This document shows, in pieces, positions 27,375 to 38,100 of a stretch of DNA of 64,000 bases. Origin of the DNA: Vibrio tapetis subsp. quintayensis (GTDB lineage: Bacteria > Pseudomonadota > Gammaproteobacteria > Enterobacterales > Vibrionaceae). Below the pieces are notes generated by a model. It did not search any database. It was given only the letters and a program-made list of their open reading frames with translations, and was not told the origin of the DNA. Position 1 is the first letter of the stretch. Each line of letters opens with the position of its first letter. The position numbers were made by a program, and so were the translations under genes. The DNA is taken from contig NZ_JAUFQV010000025.1 of the NCBI RefSeq assembly GCF_030409945.1, forward strand, positions 62,001 to 126,000, given 5' to 3'.

Positions 27375-27405
27375 CTATTTAGCAGGCGACAACTACTGTC
27401 TGATA

Positions 27406-28515
27406 TCAAGTTTGCTGGGTATGTGAGCGGTGCGGGTAATGAATTAGCGCGTAGATCAGGCCCATATTGATGACCAAAAAGACAATTAACTGAACCATAC
27501 CCCAGCCCTCAATCAGTATTGACGGACCAAACGCCGCACCCACAGTCTGAGCAGTAACGGCAAATCGAATCGCTGCTCCAGAATGATCCGCATCTGTAAT
27601 CGCCCCCATCAGCAGGGGTAAGATCAAGTTCCATAAAAACATGAAGATAGAAACGGAAACTATGTATCCGGCGACTCCGTTAACGTTAAATAGCAATGCG
27701 ATACACAAGACCTGAGCCGAAATAGCCGAAAATAAGACGACTCGCGCTACTCTATGGCTCATATTGGAAACATATACAGAGAAGGATGCACCCATAAGGC
27801 TAAATATTGTCCCTAGTGCCAAAATGTTACCTTGTTGTTGCCCTGTAACGTTTATTGCCGCGCTGATCTGGTTCAGCGCAGCCCAAGTTGCAGAATGCGT
27901 CATGAGAAAGACGAACAGAGCGAGTAAACACACAACTAACAATGGAGTACTTGGCTTTATTCCTAGGTCATCATTGCTTGCAAGCATTTTGGGCAGCTTA
28001 GGCAATACGTATAGGGCAGCGGATAGTATGGCCAACAATAGAAAAAACGCTTGAACACCAAATTGAGACGTTAAAGATGGCATGATGAAAAATGCAGTCG
28101 CACTGAATATCATTTGGATGGCAATTGCTTTCCCAAATGCAGCACTAGGGCTGTCTAATTTAGATAGCGCGTCATAGGTAAACATCGTAATTAACCCGGC
28201 GCAAATCCCAGCCCCCACTCTTAATGCGTAGAAATAGGCAATATCCTGACAATAAGCACTAGCAAGGTGAAATAGAGCAAGGGCAACGATGGTTGTTCGT
28301 TCGCTTATGACGAGAAGGGATGTCTTCTGAATAAGCAAATATAAGAATGGCGCGATGGCAAAACCGAGCAATTCAATGGTCGCCAAACGGCTCATTGCTT
28401 GTTGACTCGCATTAAACTGAGTCGCAATCGTTTCTAAGTAGCTCGGGAGCAACAAGAATACGCTAGTCGCGATCATCATCTTAATGCCAGCATTTAGCCA
28501 AGGGTATCGACTCAA
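27406..28515 (-). CDS. MFS transporter of unknown substrate
   Basis: A 369-residue protein with 11-12 hydrophobic segments and an MFS-like arrangement; the loop-2/3 motif is weak (no clear GxLaDrxGrk). It starts with TTG at 28515, preceded by AAGAGAG at a good distance. It stands alone between fabH and the DUF1289 gene, giving no hint of substrate. Drug or amino-acid export are possibilities common to such small MFS proteins. Confidence 0.8.
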   Translation of the reverse strand: MSRYPWLNAGIKMMIATSVFLLLPSYLETIATQFNASQQAMSRLATIELLGFAIAPFLYLLIQKTSLLVISERTTIVALALFHLASAYCQDIAYFYALRVGAGICAGLITMFTYDALSKLDSPSAAFGKAIAIQMIFSATAFFIMPSLTSQFGVQAFFLLLAILSAALYVLPKLPKMLASNDDLGIKPSTPLLVVCLLALFVFLMTHSATWAALNQISAAINVTGQQQGNILALGTIFSLMGASFSVYVSNMSHRVARVVLFSAISAQVLCIALLFNVNGVAGYIVSVSIFMFLWNLILPLLMGAITDADHSGAAIRFAVTAQTVGAAFGPSILIEGWGMVQLIVFLVINMGLIYALIHYPHRSHTQQT

Positions 28516-28609
28516 ATTAAACTCTCTTGTATATCATCCATGAATACTCGTTGAGTATAACGCTAAAATTACTTGTTTTAAAATAGTGACTTAACTAAAG
28601 CTTATCGAT

Positions 28610-28918
28610 TTACTCTATCGGCAAGCGAGACAAACACTTCCTACACAAACAACGATCACTTTTTTCAATCCGCGAGGTATCGCGCTTTTCCAGTGAAAAG
28701 CACCAGCAAGTTTCATTTCCTGCGCTGATATCGCATTGGGCATTTTCACCACATTGCGGGCAGACATGGGAGCTTAATTCACCAGATAACGCTTTCATCG
28801 CGAGATCTCGCTCTTGCTCGGTCACATGCTGCCATTGAACGATTTCATCTATGGTTCTAAAGCACCCACTACAAATACCACCTGCATTTTTACATGCGGC
28901 CACACAAGGTGTTTTCAC
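28610..28918 (-). CDS. DUF1289 / cysteine-rich CWC domain protein
   Basis: The 102-residue protein starts at GTG. Its first half is the DUF1289 pattern (TPCVAACKNAGGICSGCFRTIDEI), and its second half is a cysteine-rich CWC module (CPQCGENAQCDI ... CWCFSLEK, CLCRKC). Thirteen cysteines suggest several bound metal ions, zinc or iron-sulfur. Function is unknown. Fusion of the two small modules in one protein is common in vibrios as far as I recall. Confidence 0.85.
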   Translation of the reverse strand: MKTPCVAACKNAGGICSGCFRTIDEIVQWQHVTEQERDLAMKALSGELSSHVCPQCGENAQCDISAGNETCWCFSLEKRDTSRIEKSDRCLCRKCLSRLPIE

Positions 28919-29056
28919 TGAATTGTCCCTAAACTGTCGAAATTGGGCGCACTATACCAAGTCTAAGCATTCATTACTCAAAATTCGACAAAGAAATCCT
29001 GATGCTAGGTTGTTACACTAAAAGGACATCCTCAATATCGAATCAAGGAAGACCGA

Positions 29057-29674
29057 ATGTCTAAAACAGTAAAACTGTATTACGTGTATGACCCAATGTG
29101 TTCATGGTGTTGGGGCTACAAACCTGTTTGGAAACAAATTGAACAAGCGGTACAACAAGAGGTTGAAGTCCAATACCTATTGGGCGGCCTTGCTCCGGAT
29201 TCAGACATTCCTATGCCTATAGAAATGCAAAAACAAATTGCATCATATTGGAAGAAAATCGAAAACTATCTCGGCACTCCATTTAATTACGACTTCTGGA
29301 CCAATAACACACCGCGCCGGTCAACCTACCCATCATGCAGAGCGACGTTGGCGGCACGAACTCAAGGTAAAGAGATCGAAATGTTAGAGGCGATTCAAAA
29401 GGCCTATTACCTAGACGCTAAGAACCCGAGCGATGATCAGGTTCTCATTCAGTTAGCTGATGACATCGGGCTAGATAGCGACATTTTTAAGGGCGAGTTT
29501 TTATCTGATGACATCCATAAACGGTTACTTAGCGAAATATCCGTTACACGCTCAATCGGTGGGAACAGCTTTCCGTCTTTATTTATTGAAAAAAATGGCA
29601 CGATCACTGAGCTTCCCGTTGATTACCAATCGGCAAGCACGACAATTTCTCAAATATTAGGCTTAACAACATAA
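29057..29674 (+). CDS. DsbA family thioredoxin-fold protein
   Basis: The 205-residue cytosolic protein has no signal peptide and opens with KLYYVYDPMCSWCWGYKP, with a CSWC redox-like motif at the start of a DsbA/HCCA-isomerase-type thioredoxin fold with a helical insert. It has a late cis-proline loop (GGNSFPSLFI). Similar proteins act as FrnE-like dithiol oxidoreductases or glutathione-dependent isomerases; the exact activity cannot be told. Good ribosome-binding site (AAGGAAG). Confidence 0.87.
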   Translation: MSKTVKLYYVYDPMCSWCWGYKPVWKQIEQAVQQEVEVQYLLGGLAPDSDIPMPIEMQKQIASYWKKIENYLGTPFNYDFWTNNTPRRSTYPSCRATLAARTQGKEIEMLEAIQKAYYLDAKNPSDDQVLIQLADDIGLDSDIFKGEFLSDDIHKRLLSEISVTRSIGGNSFPSLFIEKNGTITELPVDYQSASTTISQILGLTT

Positions 29675-29757
29675 ATAAAAGTTATATCTAATATACCTAA
29701 TAGTTATATTGGCTCGCTGTACAATTCTTTTGTCTAGATAATATAAGAATTTGTACT

Positions 29758-31629
29758 ATGAAGTTTCGTTCGAAAATTGTTATCGCTACTAGCGCTTTGT
29801 TCTTAGCAACGCTGACAATTGGCGGTGTCATGCAGCAAAGTAAGGTTAGAGCGACGGCTGATTTACAGATCAACCAAAGTATTCATGAGCTGATCAATTC
29901 GGTAATGAACTCCATATCGTTCGAGTTAAGTTCAACTCGAGATCTGGTCAATTCAACGGTTGAATCGTTAAATCTCGATGCCACTAACACGTCATTTGTT
30001 ACTAATATCATCGGCTCTAACACACTCCAAAAGAGTTTTCAGGCGATCGGTATTGGTTATGAATCAGACGGGACCTTAGTCACCAATACCAACTGGCAAC
30101 CGGATGGTAGCTACGACGCTAGGCAAAGGCCTTGGTACATCGATGCAAAGAATAACAACGCCACAATATTGACCACACCGTATGTCGATTCATCAACCCA
30201 GGAAGTGATTATCTCGGTTGCATCCCCTTTGAGCAATATTGACGGAGGCTTCATAGGAAATGTTGTCTTTGACGTATCGTTAGAGCCATTGACTCAGTTG
30301 GTCAATCAAACAAACTTGTTTGATGCAGGGTACTTGTTCGTGATCACGAGTGATGGCAGCACCATTGCGCATCCAAATAAAGCAAATTACGGCGTGGCTA
30401 TCGAAAACTATGCGCCCGGCGTTCAGATTGTTAGTGGCCGACAAGAAATTGAGATTGACGGTAAAGACTTCATTATTAATTTGGAAGAGGTTCCGAATGA
30501 AAACTGGTTTGTCGGCTCGTTAATCGATAAAGAAATCGTATTTTCTACAATCGACGATCTGCAAAATTTGCTGATCATATTTACTATCGTTTCTGTACTA
30601 CTGGCTACGGTGATTTTGAGCGCATTGATACACCATTTGTTTAAGCCGATATACGCACTGAACGATGCAATTAAAGACATCGCGACCGGAGAGGGTGACC
30701 TCACTCGTAGGCTTAATACAGATACCGATGAAGAGTTTGCGGATCTTGCAAACAATTTCAACATTTTTGTGAGCAATTTACAGAAACAAATGCGGGAGTC
30801 TAAAAGCATCGCGACAACCGTAAGAGAGCAAGCGGAACTCACTAAAGATGCGGCCAATGAGTCAAATGACACCATGGGTAAGCAAACTCTAGAGGTAGAA
30901 AAGCTGGCTACGGCGATGAACCAAATGACAGCAGCCTCAACAGAAATGGCCCAGAGCGCTCAATCTGCAGCGAGTTCTGCCCAATCTGCTGACTCTATCA
31001 GTGGCCAAGGCATATTGGTCGTATCAAATACAAGCAATATCATTCAAAACCTAGCATTAACAATGGCGGAAGCGGCAACAGAAGTGGATTCACTTGTTAC
31101 TTCAACTGAAGATATCGGGAAGATTCTAGATGTGATCAACAGCATCGCTGACCAAACCAATCTTTTGGCGTTGAACGCAGCGATTGAAGCGGCTAGGGCT
31201 GGAGATGCAGGGCGTGGATTTGCAGTGGTTGCCGAGGAAGTGCGCTCTCTTGCTAATAGGACTCAAGAATCGACCACAGAAATCCATACGATGATAGAAA
31301 AGCTAAGAGCAGGAACACACTCGGCATCAACGGCAATGAAAGTCAGTGAGAGCAATGTCGAAGGGGCAGTCACCAGTGCCCAAGAAGCGAACCTAGCGCT
31401 TGAAAACATCCGTAACCATATAGTGGAAATATCTGATCGAAATAGCCAGATTGCGGCGGCTTCAGAAGAACAAAGCCTTGTTGCGGAAGAAATTAATCAG
31501 AATACACTGATGATCAACGAACTCAGTAAGCAAATCGTAACCATTTCTGATGCGACCAATGCCAGAGTCTCAGATCAAGTCAACGAAGTGAAAAAACAAG
31601 AGTCGATTTTGGAAAAATTTAAGGTGTAG
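29758..31629 (+). CDS. Methyl-accepting chemotaxis protein with dCache sensor
   Basis: The 623-residue receptor has an N-terminal membrane segment, a periplasmic double-Cache domain (WYIDAKNN and [12 protein letters not shown] are typical Cache segments), TM2 about residues 270-295, a HAMP domain, and the cytoplasmic signalling tip [20 protein letters not shown] followed by [16 protein letters not shown]. It should link ligand binding to CheA and flagellar motor control. dCache receptors often sense amino acids, amines or organic acids; the ligand is unknown. It lacks the C-terminal CheR-docking pentapeptide. Confidence 0.93.
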   Translation: MKFRSKIVIATSALFLATLTIGGVMQQSKVRATADLQINQSIHELINSVMNSISFELSSTRDLVNSTVESLNLDATNTSFVTNIIGSNTLQKSFQAIGIGYESDGTLVTNTNWQPDGSYDARQRPWYIDAKNNNATILTTPYVDSSTQEVIISVASPLSNIDGGFIGNVVFDVSLEPLTQLVNQTNLFDAGYLFVITSDGSTIAHPNKANYGVAIENYAPGVQIVSGRQEIEIDGKDFIINLEEVPNENWFVGSLIDKEIVFSTIDDLQNLLIIFTIVSVLLATVILSALIHHLFKPIYALNDAIKDIATGEGDLTRRLNTDTDEEFADLANNFNIFVSNLQKQMRESKSIATTVREQAELTKDAANESNDTMGKQTLEVEKLATAMNQMTAASTEMAQSAQSAASSAQSADSISGQGILVVSNTSNIIQNLALTMAEAATEVDSLVTSTEDIGKILDVINSIADQTNLLALNAAIEAARAGDAGRGFAVVAEEVRSLANRTQESTTEIHTMIEKLRAGTHSASTAMKVSESNVEGAVTSAQEANLALENIRNHIVEISDRNSQIAAASEEQSLVAEEINQNTLMINELSKQIVTISDATNARVSDQVNEVKKQESILEKFKV

Positions 31630-31662
31630 AAACTAAACCTTAAAATTTCGACTTTAATTCAT

Positions 31663-31696
31663 AAAAAAACCAGCACGTTGAGTGCTGGTTTTTTTT
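31663..31696. terminator. Bidirectional rho-independent terminator
   Basis: ACCAGCAC (31669-31676) pairs with GTGCTGGT (31682-31689), loop of 5, with seven A before and eight T after. It serves the chemoreceptor gene and the convergent CoA-disulfide reductase gene. Confidence 0.93.
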
Positions 31697-31739
31697 AGGC
31701 TTGGCGTACCAGATACAAAATTGGCACCTGTTGATGCTA

Positions 31740-33440
31740 TTACGCTTGAGCGAACTTGTAAGTGCGGTATCCGCCAATCATATTACGCGCTTTAAAGCCA
31801 TTATTAACTAACTGACGATACGCAACATGACCGCGTAACCCAACTTGACAACAAATCACAATTTCTTTGTCTTTTGGTAGCTCATTCATGCGATGACGAA
31901 GTTGATCGACAGGGATATTAATCGCGCCTTCAATGAAACCGTTCGCGACTTCACCGGGTGTACGTACATCAATCATCATTTGGTCATCATTGAGTGTATC
32001 GACTTGATCATAATGAATACCTTTGGCGGTTTCATTCATCAAGTTAGTCGCAACAAATGCCGCCTGATTAATCACATCTTTTGCACTTCCGTACGGGGGA
32101 GCATAAGTGAGTTCTAGATGTTGAAGTTGCTCGACGGTCATTCCAGCACGCTGAGCCACAGCAAGAACATCAATACGCTTATCTACTCCATCTTTACCTG
32201 TCGCTTGAGCACCCAATATTTTTCCCGTGTCTGGTGCATAAAGCAGTTTCAAAGAAATAATTTCAGCTCCTGGGTAATAACTAGCATGGCTTGCAGTATG
32301 GACGTAGACTTTTTCGTAGTCGATGCTCTCTTTAATAAGTTGCTTCTCGTTCTTACCCACTGATGCCACAGCTAAATCAAAAATCTTACATATCGCTGTA
32401 CCTTGAGTTCCCTGATAAGTCTCGCTTCTACCCAACATGTTATCTGCAGCCATTCGACCTTGACGGTTGGCAGGCCCTGCTAGCGGCACCAGTGTTTGGT
32501 TTCCGGTAACAAAGTCTTTTTCTTCGATCGCATCACCCACTGCATAAATAGCAGGATCACTGGTTTGCATTTGATCATTGGTATAAATACCACCTAATGC
32601 CCCAATCTGCAGCCCAGCTTCTTTGGCTAAAGTGGTTTCAGGGCGCACGCCGATGGCCATTATCAATACGTCGGTATCAAATGAGTCGCCATTATTGAGG
32701 CTCAGAGTCAATTTACCCGTTAAATGCTGGTGCTCAGTACTTTCACCAGAATCAAAACTGGCGACAGAAGTGTTTGGCTCAAAAACGATAGACTCTAATG
32801 CAACACCTAACCGCAAATCTACGCCTTTAGAACGGATTTCTGCATGCGCATAACCAGCCATTTCTTTATCGACGGGCGTCATCACTTGGTCAGCCATTTC
32901 GACTAATGTCGTTTTGATTCCTAGCTGATGAAATGCTTCCATCATCTCTAGCCCGATAAAGCCACCACCTACAACTGTTGCGTGTTCTGGCTTATTCATC
33001 TCCAAAGTACGCAATATTTTATCCATATCAGGAATATTACGCAGTGAGTGCGTGAGGGGATTATCGACACCAGGGATAGGTGGAACAATAGGAGCTGCGC
33101 CTGGACTTAGTAAAAGAAAATCGTAGCTTTCGGTATACTCGGAATTGTCGAGCAAGTTTTTAATCGTGACCGATTTGTTTTGTCTGTTGATGCTAACGAC
33201 TTCGTTCATCACTCGAACATCAACATTGAAACGGGCCAAAAAGCTTTCTGGCGTTTGCAGAAGTAGCTTGCTGCGTTCTTGGATGTCTCCACCGATATGG
33301 TATGGCAAACCACAGTTTGCAAAGGAAACAAACGGGCCACGCTCAAACATGATAATTTCGGCATCTTCACTTAAACGACGAGCGCGTGCAGCAGCCGATG
33401 CGCCACCAGCAACACCACCAACAATTACAATCTTGGTCAT
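31740..33440 (-). CDS. FAD-dependent CoA-disulfide/persulfide reductase with C-terminal rhodanese domain
   Basis: From the ATG at 33440 the protein has 566 residues: FAD motif (IVIVGGVAGGASAAARARR), redox-active Cys43 in FANCGLPYH, NAD motif (ATVVGGGFIGLEMME), a dimerisation domain (EVITYAPPYG-type segment) and a rhodanese domain whose active loop CQVGLRG supplies the persulfide cysteine. This is the CoADR-Rhd (Npsr-like) architecture, which reduces CoA-disulfides, CoA-persulfides and polysulfide with NAD(P)H. It lies 37 bases after a DUF2892 gene and is divergent from the YgaV/BigR-like regulator, so a role in sulfane-sulfur metabolism is likely. Confidence 0.92.
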   Translation of the reverse strand: MTKIVIVGGVAGGASAAARARRLSEDAEIIMFERGPFVSFANCGLPYHIGGDIQERSKLLLQTPESFLARFNVDVRVMNEVVSINRQNKSVTIKNLLDNSEYTESYDFLLLSPGAAPIVPPIPGVDNPLTHSLRNIPDMDKILRTLEMNKPEHATVVGGGFIGLEMMEAFHQLGIKTTLVEMADQVMTPVDKEMAGYAHAEIRSKGVDLRLGVALESIVFEPNTSVASFDSGESTEHQHLTGKLTLSLNNGDSFDTDVLIMAIGVRPETTLAKEAGLQIGALGGIYTNDQMQTSDPAIYAVGDAIEEKDFVTGNQTLVPLAGPANRQGRMAADNMLGRSETYQGTQGTAICKIFDLAVASVGKNEKQLIKESIDYEKVYVHTASHASYYPGAEIISLKLLYAPDTGKILGAQATGKDGVDKRIDVLAVAQRAGMTVEQLQHLELTYAPPYGSAKDVINQAAFVATNLMNETAKGIHYDQVDTLNDDQMMIDVRTPGEVANGFIEGAINIPVDQLRHRMNELPKDKEIVICCQVGLRGHVAYRQLVNNGFKARNMIGGYRTYKFAQA

Positions 33441-33477
33441 TTCACTATTACTCCAATATCTAAAATTTCTTGGCCTA

Positions 33478-33663
33478 TCATTGCAAACCCAACTTCTTGA
33501 GAACAAAAGCGGCGGGGCACAGGCCTGTAAAAGCGCTTTGAATGAGGTTCACACCGACAAAAACGGATAGCCACACAAAATGAGGGCTAACAAAAGCCGT
33601 TAATACTACCGACAGTATTACCATTGATCCTGCTAAAACTCGAATGCCATTTTCTATTTTCAT
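33478..33663 (-). CDS. DUF2892 (YgaP-type transmembrane) small protein
   Basis: A 61-residue protein with two hydrophobic helices and the GLCPAAFVLKKLGL ending, the DUF2892 domain also found as the membrane part of the rhodanese YgaP. Start at 33663 has a strong ribosome-binding site (GGAGG, 8 bases). It is the first gene of the minus-strand operon with the CoA-disulfide reductase. It may place a rhodanese reaction at the membrane, with its Cys as a possible persulfide acceptor; that is inference. Confidence 0.85.
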   Translation of the reverse strand: MKIENGIRVLAGSMVILSVVLTAFVSPHFVWLSVFVGVNLIQSAFTGLCPAAFVLKKLGLQ

Positions 33664-33701
33664 GATTGCGTCCTCCATTCAACCAAGTTAACTATATTTG
33701 A

Positions 33702-33794
33702 CTAATTTAGAAATGTCTAATAAAAATTCAAGTAGTTTAGTTATTACTAATTAACTATTGACACTCAACTCTAATTTAGTAATATCTAATTTAG
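33702..33794. promoter_or_regulatory. Divergent promoter region with three CTAATTTAG operators
   Basis: CTAATTTAG occurs exactly at 33702-33710, 33771-33779 and 33786-33794. A strong plus-strand promoter, TTGACA (33758-33763) and TAATAT (33780-33785) with 16-base spacing, is flanked and overlapped by the last two copies. The first copy overlaps a plausible minus-strand -10 for the DUF2892/reductase operon. ArsR-type repressors of the BigR/YgaV group bind AT-rich repeats over promoters, so these are the probable operators of the adjacent regulator. Confidence 0.7.
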
Positions 33795-33815
33795 AGTTAG
33801 CAATGAGGTGCCGAT

Positions 33816-34109
33816 ATGGAATTGGAAAAAATGAAAGCCAATGCGACAGAAGTCGCTGAAATATTAAAGATAATGTCACATCCAGATAGGCTAATGGTGC
33901 TTTGCCAGCTTGTTGACGGCGAAGTAGGAGCAGGACAGTTGCAAAGCCAGTCTCCATTGAGCCAATCCGCGTTTTCGCAGCACTTAACCGTTTTACGAAA
34001 GCATGAACTGGTCAAAGTTCGCAAAGAATCCCAACAGGTTTTTTATTCATTGGCTGATCCAAGAGTTGAGAAGCTGATTACTAATTTACATGATGTCTTT
34101 TGCAGTTAG
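33816..34109 (+). CDS. ArsR-family sulfane-sulfur regulator (YgaV/BigR/SqrR type)
   Basis: The 97-residue winged-helix protein matches the YgaV/BigR/SqrR/HlyU group: KIMSHPDRLMVLCQLVDGE, the recognition helix SQSAFSQHLTVLRKHELV and the wing VFYSL. It keeps two cysteines at the sensing positions, one in the VLCQL helix and one two residues from the C-terminus (VFCS). In BigR/SqrR the equivalent pair forms a di- or tetrasulfide with persulfides, releasing DNA. Neighbouring sulfur genes on both sides support this role. It is distinct from canonical HlyU in sequence. Confidence 0.88.
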   Translation: MELEKMKANATEVAEILKIMSHPDRLMVLCQLVDGEVGAGQLQSQSPLSQSAFSQHLTVLRKHELVKVRKESQQVFYSLADPRVEKLITNLHDVFCS

Positions 34110-34156
34110 CACAGCTAATTACTCTATCTATTTATAACTTGGTAATGAGGTAAACA

Positions 34157-34576
34157 ATGTTCGACGTTATTCCTATGCATTCGTTAATTGGTGGCATGTT
34201 ACTCGGCGTGTCAGCGACCTTGCTTTTACTGTTGAACGGTAAGATAGCGGGGATCAGTGGAATATTAAGTGGTCTGTTAAAAGCAGAGAAACGTGATTTC
34301 TCATGGCGGCTCATTTTCGTTATGGGAATGATCGCCGGAGGTCTATTTGGGGTCGTTGGATTTGGTGCCGATGTGCCAATGGAAACGGACCAACCTATGT
34401 GGTTAATCGCATTAGCTGGCCTATTAGTCGGAGTCGGAACAAAGTTGGGCAATGGCTGTACCAGTGGTCACGGGATCTGTGGCATTGGCCGTTTATCTAA
34501 GCGTTCTATCATCGCAACTTGCGTATTTATGCTGGTCGCGGCTTTAGTTGTGTTCGTGCGTTTACATCTCTTGTAA
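34157..34576 (+). CDS. YeeE/YedE family membrane protein, first subunit (PmpA-like)
   Basis: A 139-residue membrane protein with four hydrophobic segments and the family block GNGCTSGHGICGIGRLSKRS, whose cysteine lines the sulfur-transport path in related thiosulfate transporters (TsuA/YeeE). It is a half-size YeeE/YedE unit that pairs with the next gene, as in BigR-controlled pmpAB operons. Probable role: passage of thiosulfate, sulfide or sulfane sulfur across the inner membrane. Confidence 0.9.
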   Translation: MFDVIPMHSLIGGMLLGVSATLLLLLNGKIAGISGILSGLLKAEKRDFSWRLIFVMGMIAGGLFGVVGFGADVPMETDQPMWLIALAGLLVGVGTKLGNGCTSGHGICGIGRLSKRSIIATCVFMLVAALVVFVRLHLL

Positions 34577-34600
34577 TTTTAAGCAGTAGTTGAAGGTTTT

Positions 34601-35041
34601 ATGATGTTTAGAGTGATTTCTTTGTTGTCCGGATTGTTGTTCGGTTTAGGGATGACCATTTCAGGTATGGCTGACCCTGCTAACGTGATTGGTTTTTTAG
34701 ATATAGCCGGTAATTGGGATATGAGTTTGGCTTTTGTGATGGGTGGCGCATTGTCAGTTTTTTTGCCGATGTATTTTTTGGTTATTAAGAAAAATCAACA
34801 ACCTCTGGTCAGTAATGAATTTTGCGTTTCAAGCAAAAAAAACGTAGACCGTAAACTCATAGGTGGTAGCGCACTATTTGGAATGGGATGGGGGCTTGCT
34901 GGTATTTGTCCTGGGCCGGTTGTTTCATCATTAGCGCTCGGCAACACGGCTTTTTGGTTATTTTTTGCCAGTATGTGTGTTGGGTTTATGCTGGTCATGG
35001 CGTTAGAGAAAAGCCAACAACGCAAGTTAGCGTTAGTGTGA
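34601..35041 (+). CDS. YeeE/YedE family membrane protein, second subunit (PmpB-like)
   Basis: The 146-residue partner has segments LLFGLGMTISGMADPANVIGFLD and GMGWGLAGICPGP, the latter holding the cysteine typical of the second half of YeeE/YedE proteins (DUF6691 type). It starts 24 bases after the first subunit. Together the two equal one full-length transporter. No terminator is visible before the RND gene 64 bases further on. Confidence 0.9.
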   Translation: MMFRVISLLSGLLFGLGMTISGMADPANVIGFLDIAGNWDMSLAFVMGGALSVFLPMYFLVIKKNQQPLVSNEFCVSSKKNVDRKLIGGSALFGMGWGLAGICPGPVVSSLALGNTAFWLFFASMCVGFMLVMALEKSQQRKLALV

Positions 35042-35105
35042 TCTAGTTGATTAGGGCTGACATTAAGTATGTATTACGAAAGATTGAACATCGCAAGGAG
35101 GCAAA

Positions 35106-38100
35106 ATGAAACACGCAACTAATCAGGGATTTGTTCATAAAGTCATGAACAGCTATTTCCCACCCATACTCATTGTATTAGCCCTTGTTGTTGGTGGCAT
35201 CTCTTTATGGTTAACACCGAAAGAAGAAGATCCTCAGATCATTGTGCCAATGGCCGATGTGCTGATTCAAGCGCCCGGTTTAAGTGCCAAACAAGTTGAA
35301 AAGCAAGTCACTGAGCCACTAGAAAAGCTGCTAAGCCAAATAGATGGCGTAGAAGATGTCTATTCTTCGTCAATGGAAAATGGTGCCCAAGTCATCGTGC
35401 GCTATTATGTTGGTGAAAGCCGCGAAGGTGCTTTGATCAAGCTATACAACAAGATCTATTCGAATCAAGATAAGATCCCGCCGTCGGTGACAAATTGGGC
35501 CATCAAACCAGTCGAAATAGACGACGTCCCGATTGTTGTAGCCTCACTGTATTCAACCAAGCCAGACGGCATTTCTACCTTTGAATTACGCCGTATCGCG
35601 CAACAAGCCACTCAACGCTTAAAGGCACTCGATAGTACCAATATAGTAAAAGTATTCGGCGGGCAACCACGTGTCATAGAAGTCGCACTCGACCCAAGTG
35701 CAATGGCAAGCCGGATGACCACTATTGATGACCTGCAGAATGCCTTTCAGCTCAGCCATCAAAAACAGAACGCAGGCATCACGCATCAAGCAGGCAACGT
35801 GTTCCATCTCGAATCCGGCCAATTTTTTAGTGATGCGTCAGAGCTTGGTTCGTTAGTCGTCAACGTAGTGAACGGCAAACCGGTTTACTTACGAGATGTC
35901 GCAACCATCACCGATGGGCCGAGCGAAGCAGAAAATGATACTTGGTATCAAAAAGGTTCTGCCAGTGGGCAAGTAAGCGACACTCACCCTGCAGTATTCC
36001 TATCTGTCGCCAAACAGAAGGGCTCGAATGCCGTCTCAGTGGCAAAAGATGTGTTAGCTGAACTCGATACACTAAAAGGTGAACAATTACCTGACGGCGT
36101 CGAAATCGATATTATCCGTAATTACGGACAAACCGCCGATGACAAAGTGTCTAACTTAGTATCTAGCTTGGGCATTTCAATTCTAACGGTGGTCGTTTTT
36201 GTTGGATTGTTTCTAAACTGGCGAAGTGCGTTGGTCGTGGGTATCGCGATACCTATTAGCTATGGTGCAGCGTTGGGTATGGACTTAGCGTTTGGCTACT
36301 CCATCAACCGCGTGACCCTGTTTGCTCTCATTTTAGCGCTTGGCCTGATTGTGGATGATCCGATTGCAAGTATTGACAACATTGAACGTTACTTAAAACG
36401 TAAAGACCTCAGCCGTACAAAGGCGATTGTCTTGGCAATGGCCGAGATACGCAGCGCGCTGTTAATGTCGACCGTTGCGATCGTTATCGTATTTACGCCA
36501 ATGTTCTTCATTACAGGAATGATGGGACCATATATGGCGCCGTTAGCGTTCAATGTGCCGATCAGTGTGGTATTTAGTACGATCGTTGCGTTTATGATTA
36601 CTCCTTGGCTTGCTAAGAAAATTCTGAGGTCAGCCCAAGATCAAGGCGAATACAATGTCCAAACGACTTTCTTATATAAAGTCTACAAAAAGGGCTTAAC
36701 ACCACTACTCGCAAGCCGTAAAAAAAGCTGGATGTTTTTGGGTGTGGTCGCACTTCTATTTGTCTCGGCCGCCATGTTACCCGCAATGAGGCAGGTGCCA
36801 TTGAAGCTATTGCCTTACGACAACAAAAATGAATTCCAACTGGTACTTGATATGCCAGACAACAGTAGTTTTGTCAGTACATCGAATGCTTTGCGTGATT
36901 TCTCTTCTTTCTTAGTAGAGGTGCCAGAAGTGGAGTCTGTGTCTGCGTTCTCAGGCCTTGCATCTCCGATGGATTTCAACGGTATGGTTCGCCACTATTT
37001 TATGCGAAGCCAGCCTAGCCAAGGTGAATTGCGAATTGTATTAGCAGAGAAAGACCGAAGGGACATGCAGTCTCATGAAATTGTTACAAGATTGCGGACT
37101 GATCTTGAAACTATCGCACAACAATATGGAGCTCATATCCAATTAGTTGAAGTGCCTCCAGGCCCACCAGTAATTGCAACCCTGACCGCCGAAGTGTACG
37201 GCAAAGAAACCACAAGCTATGAACGCCTTCAGCAACAAGCACAAGTTGTCGTTGATAGGCTCAAACGAGAAGAGTTTGTATCGGAAGTCGACAGCTCAGT
37301 ACAAGGGGACAGTCAAGTCTGGCAATTTGTGGTCGACCGCGAAAAAGCCGCACTGTCGGGTATTTCCGTTGCAGACATCAACCGAACCATTTCGGCTGCT
37401 AACCAAGGTTTCGTGCTTGCCAATCTAAAAGCTGAACGAGAACTAGAGCCACTGCCAGTCAGTGTTAGGTTGCCATCAAATGAGCGAGATAGATTGGATA
37501 GCCTATTGGCGCTTTACGTCCGTGGTCAAGCTGGTATCACTAAAGTTTCAGTGAATGGTGCACTAGAAGATACACCACAACCTTTGGTTCAAATATCTGA
37601 ATTGGGGCGATTTGAAAAACGAGACTTAGATCAGCCGATTTACCATAAGAATTTAAAACCAGTGGTCTATGTATACGCAGAAAGTGTAGGCCGAGTTCCG
37701 GGCGAAATCATTGCTGATGTATTATCTGACCAAGATACACCGCCTAGCGATGAACGAATTCCAACATCAGATCGCACCTATTTTAACAATGGCGCTGGCG
37801 ATGGCTGGAGCGTCGGCAAAGACATAGACGTCGTCTGGTCAGGTGAGGGCGAGTGGAAAATCACCGTAGATGTATTTAGGGATCTCGGAATTGCCTATGG
37901 CGCAGCGTTGCTTGGTGTGTTCATTGTCATGTTGATTCAAACTGGGCTACCAGCGGTTTCTGGCATCATCATGTTGGCCATTCCGTTAACAGTCATTGGT
38001 ATCATGCCCGGGTTTTGGGTACTTAACATGATGGGCATTGATATTAACGGTTACCCAAACCCTGCTTTGTTCACCGCGACTGCAATGATTGGCATGATAG

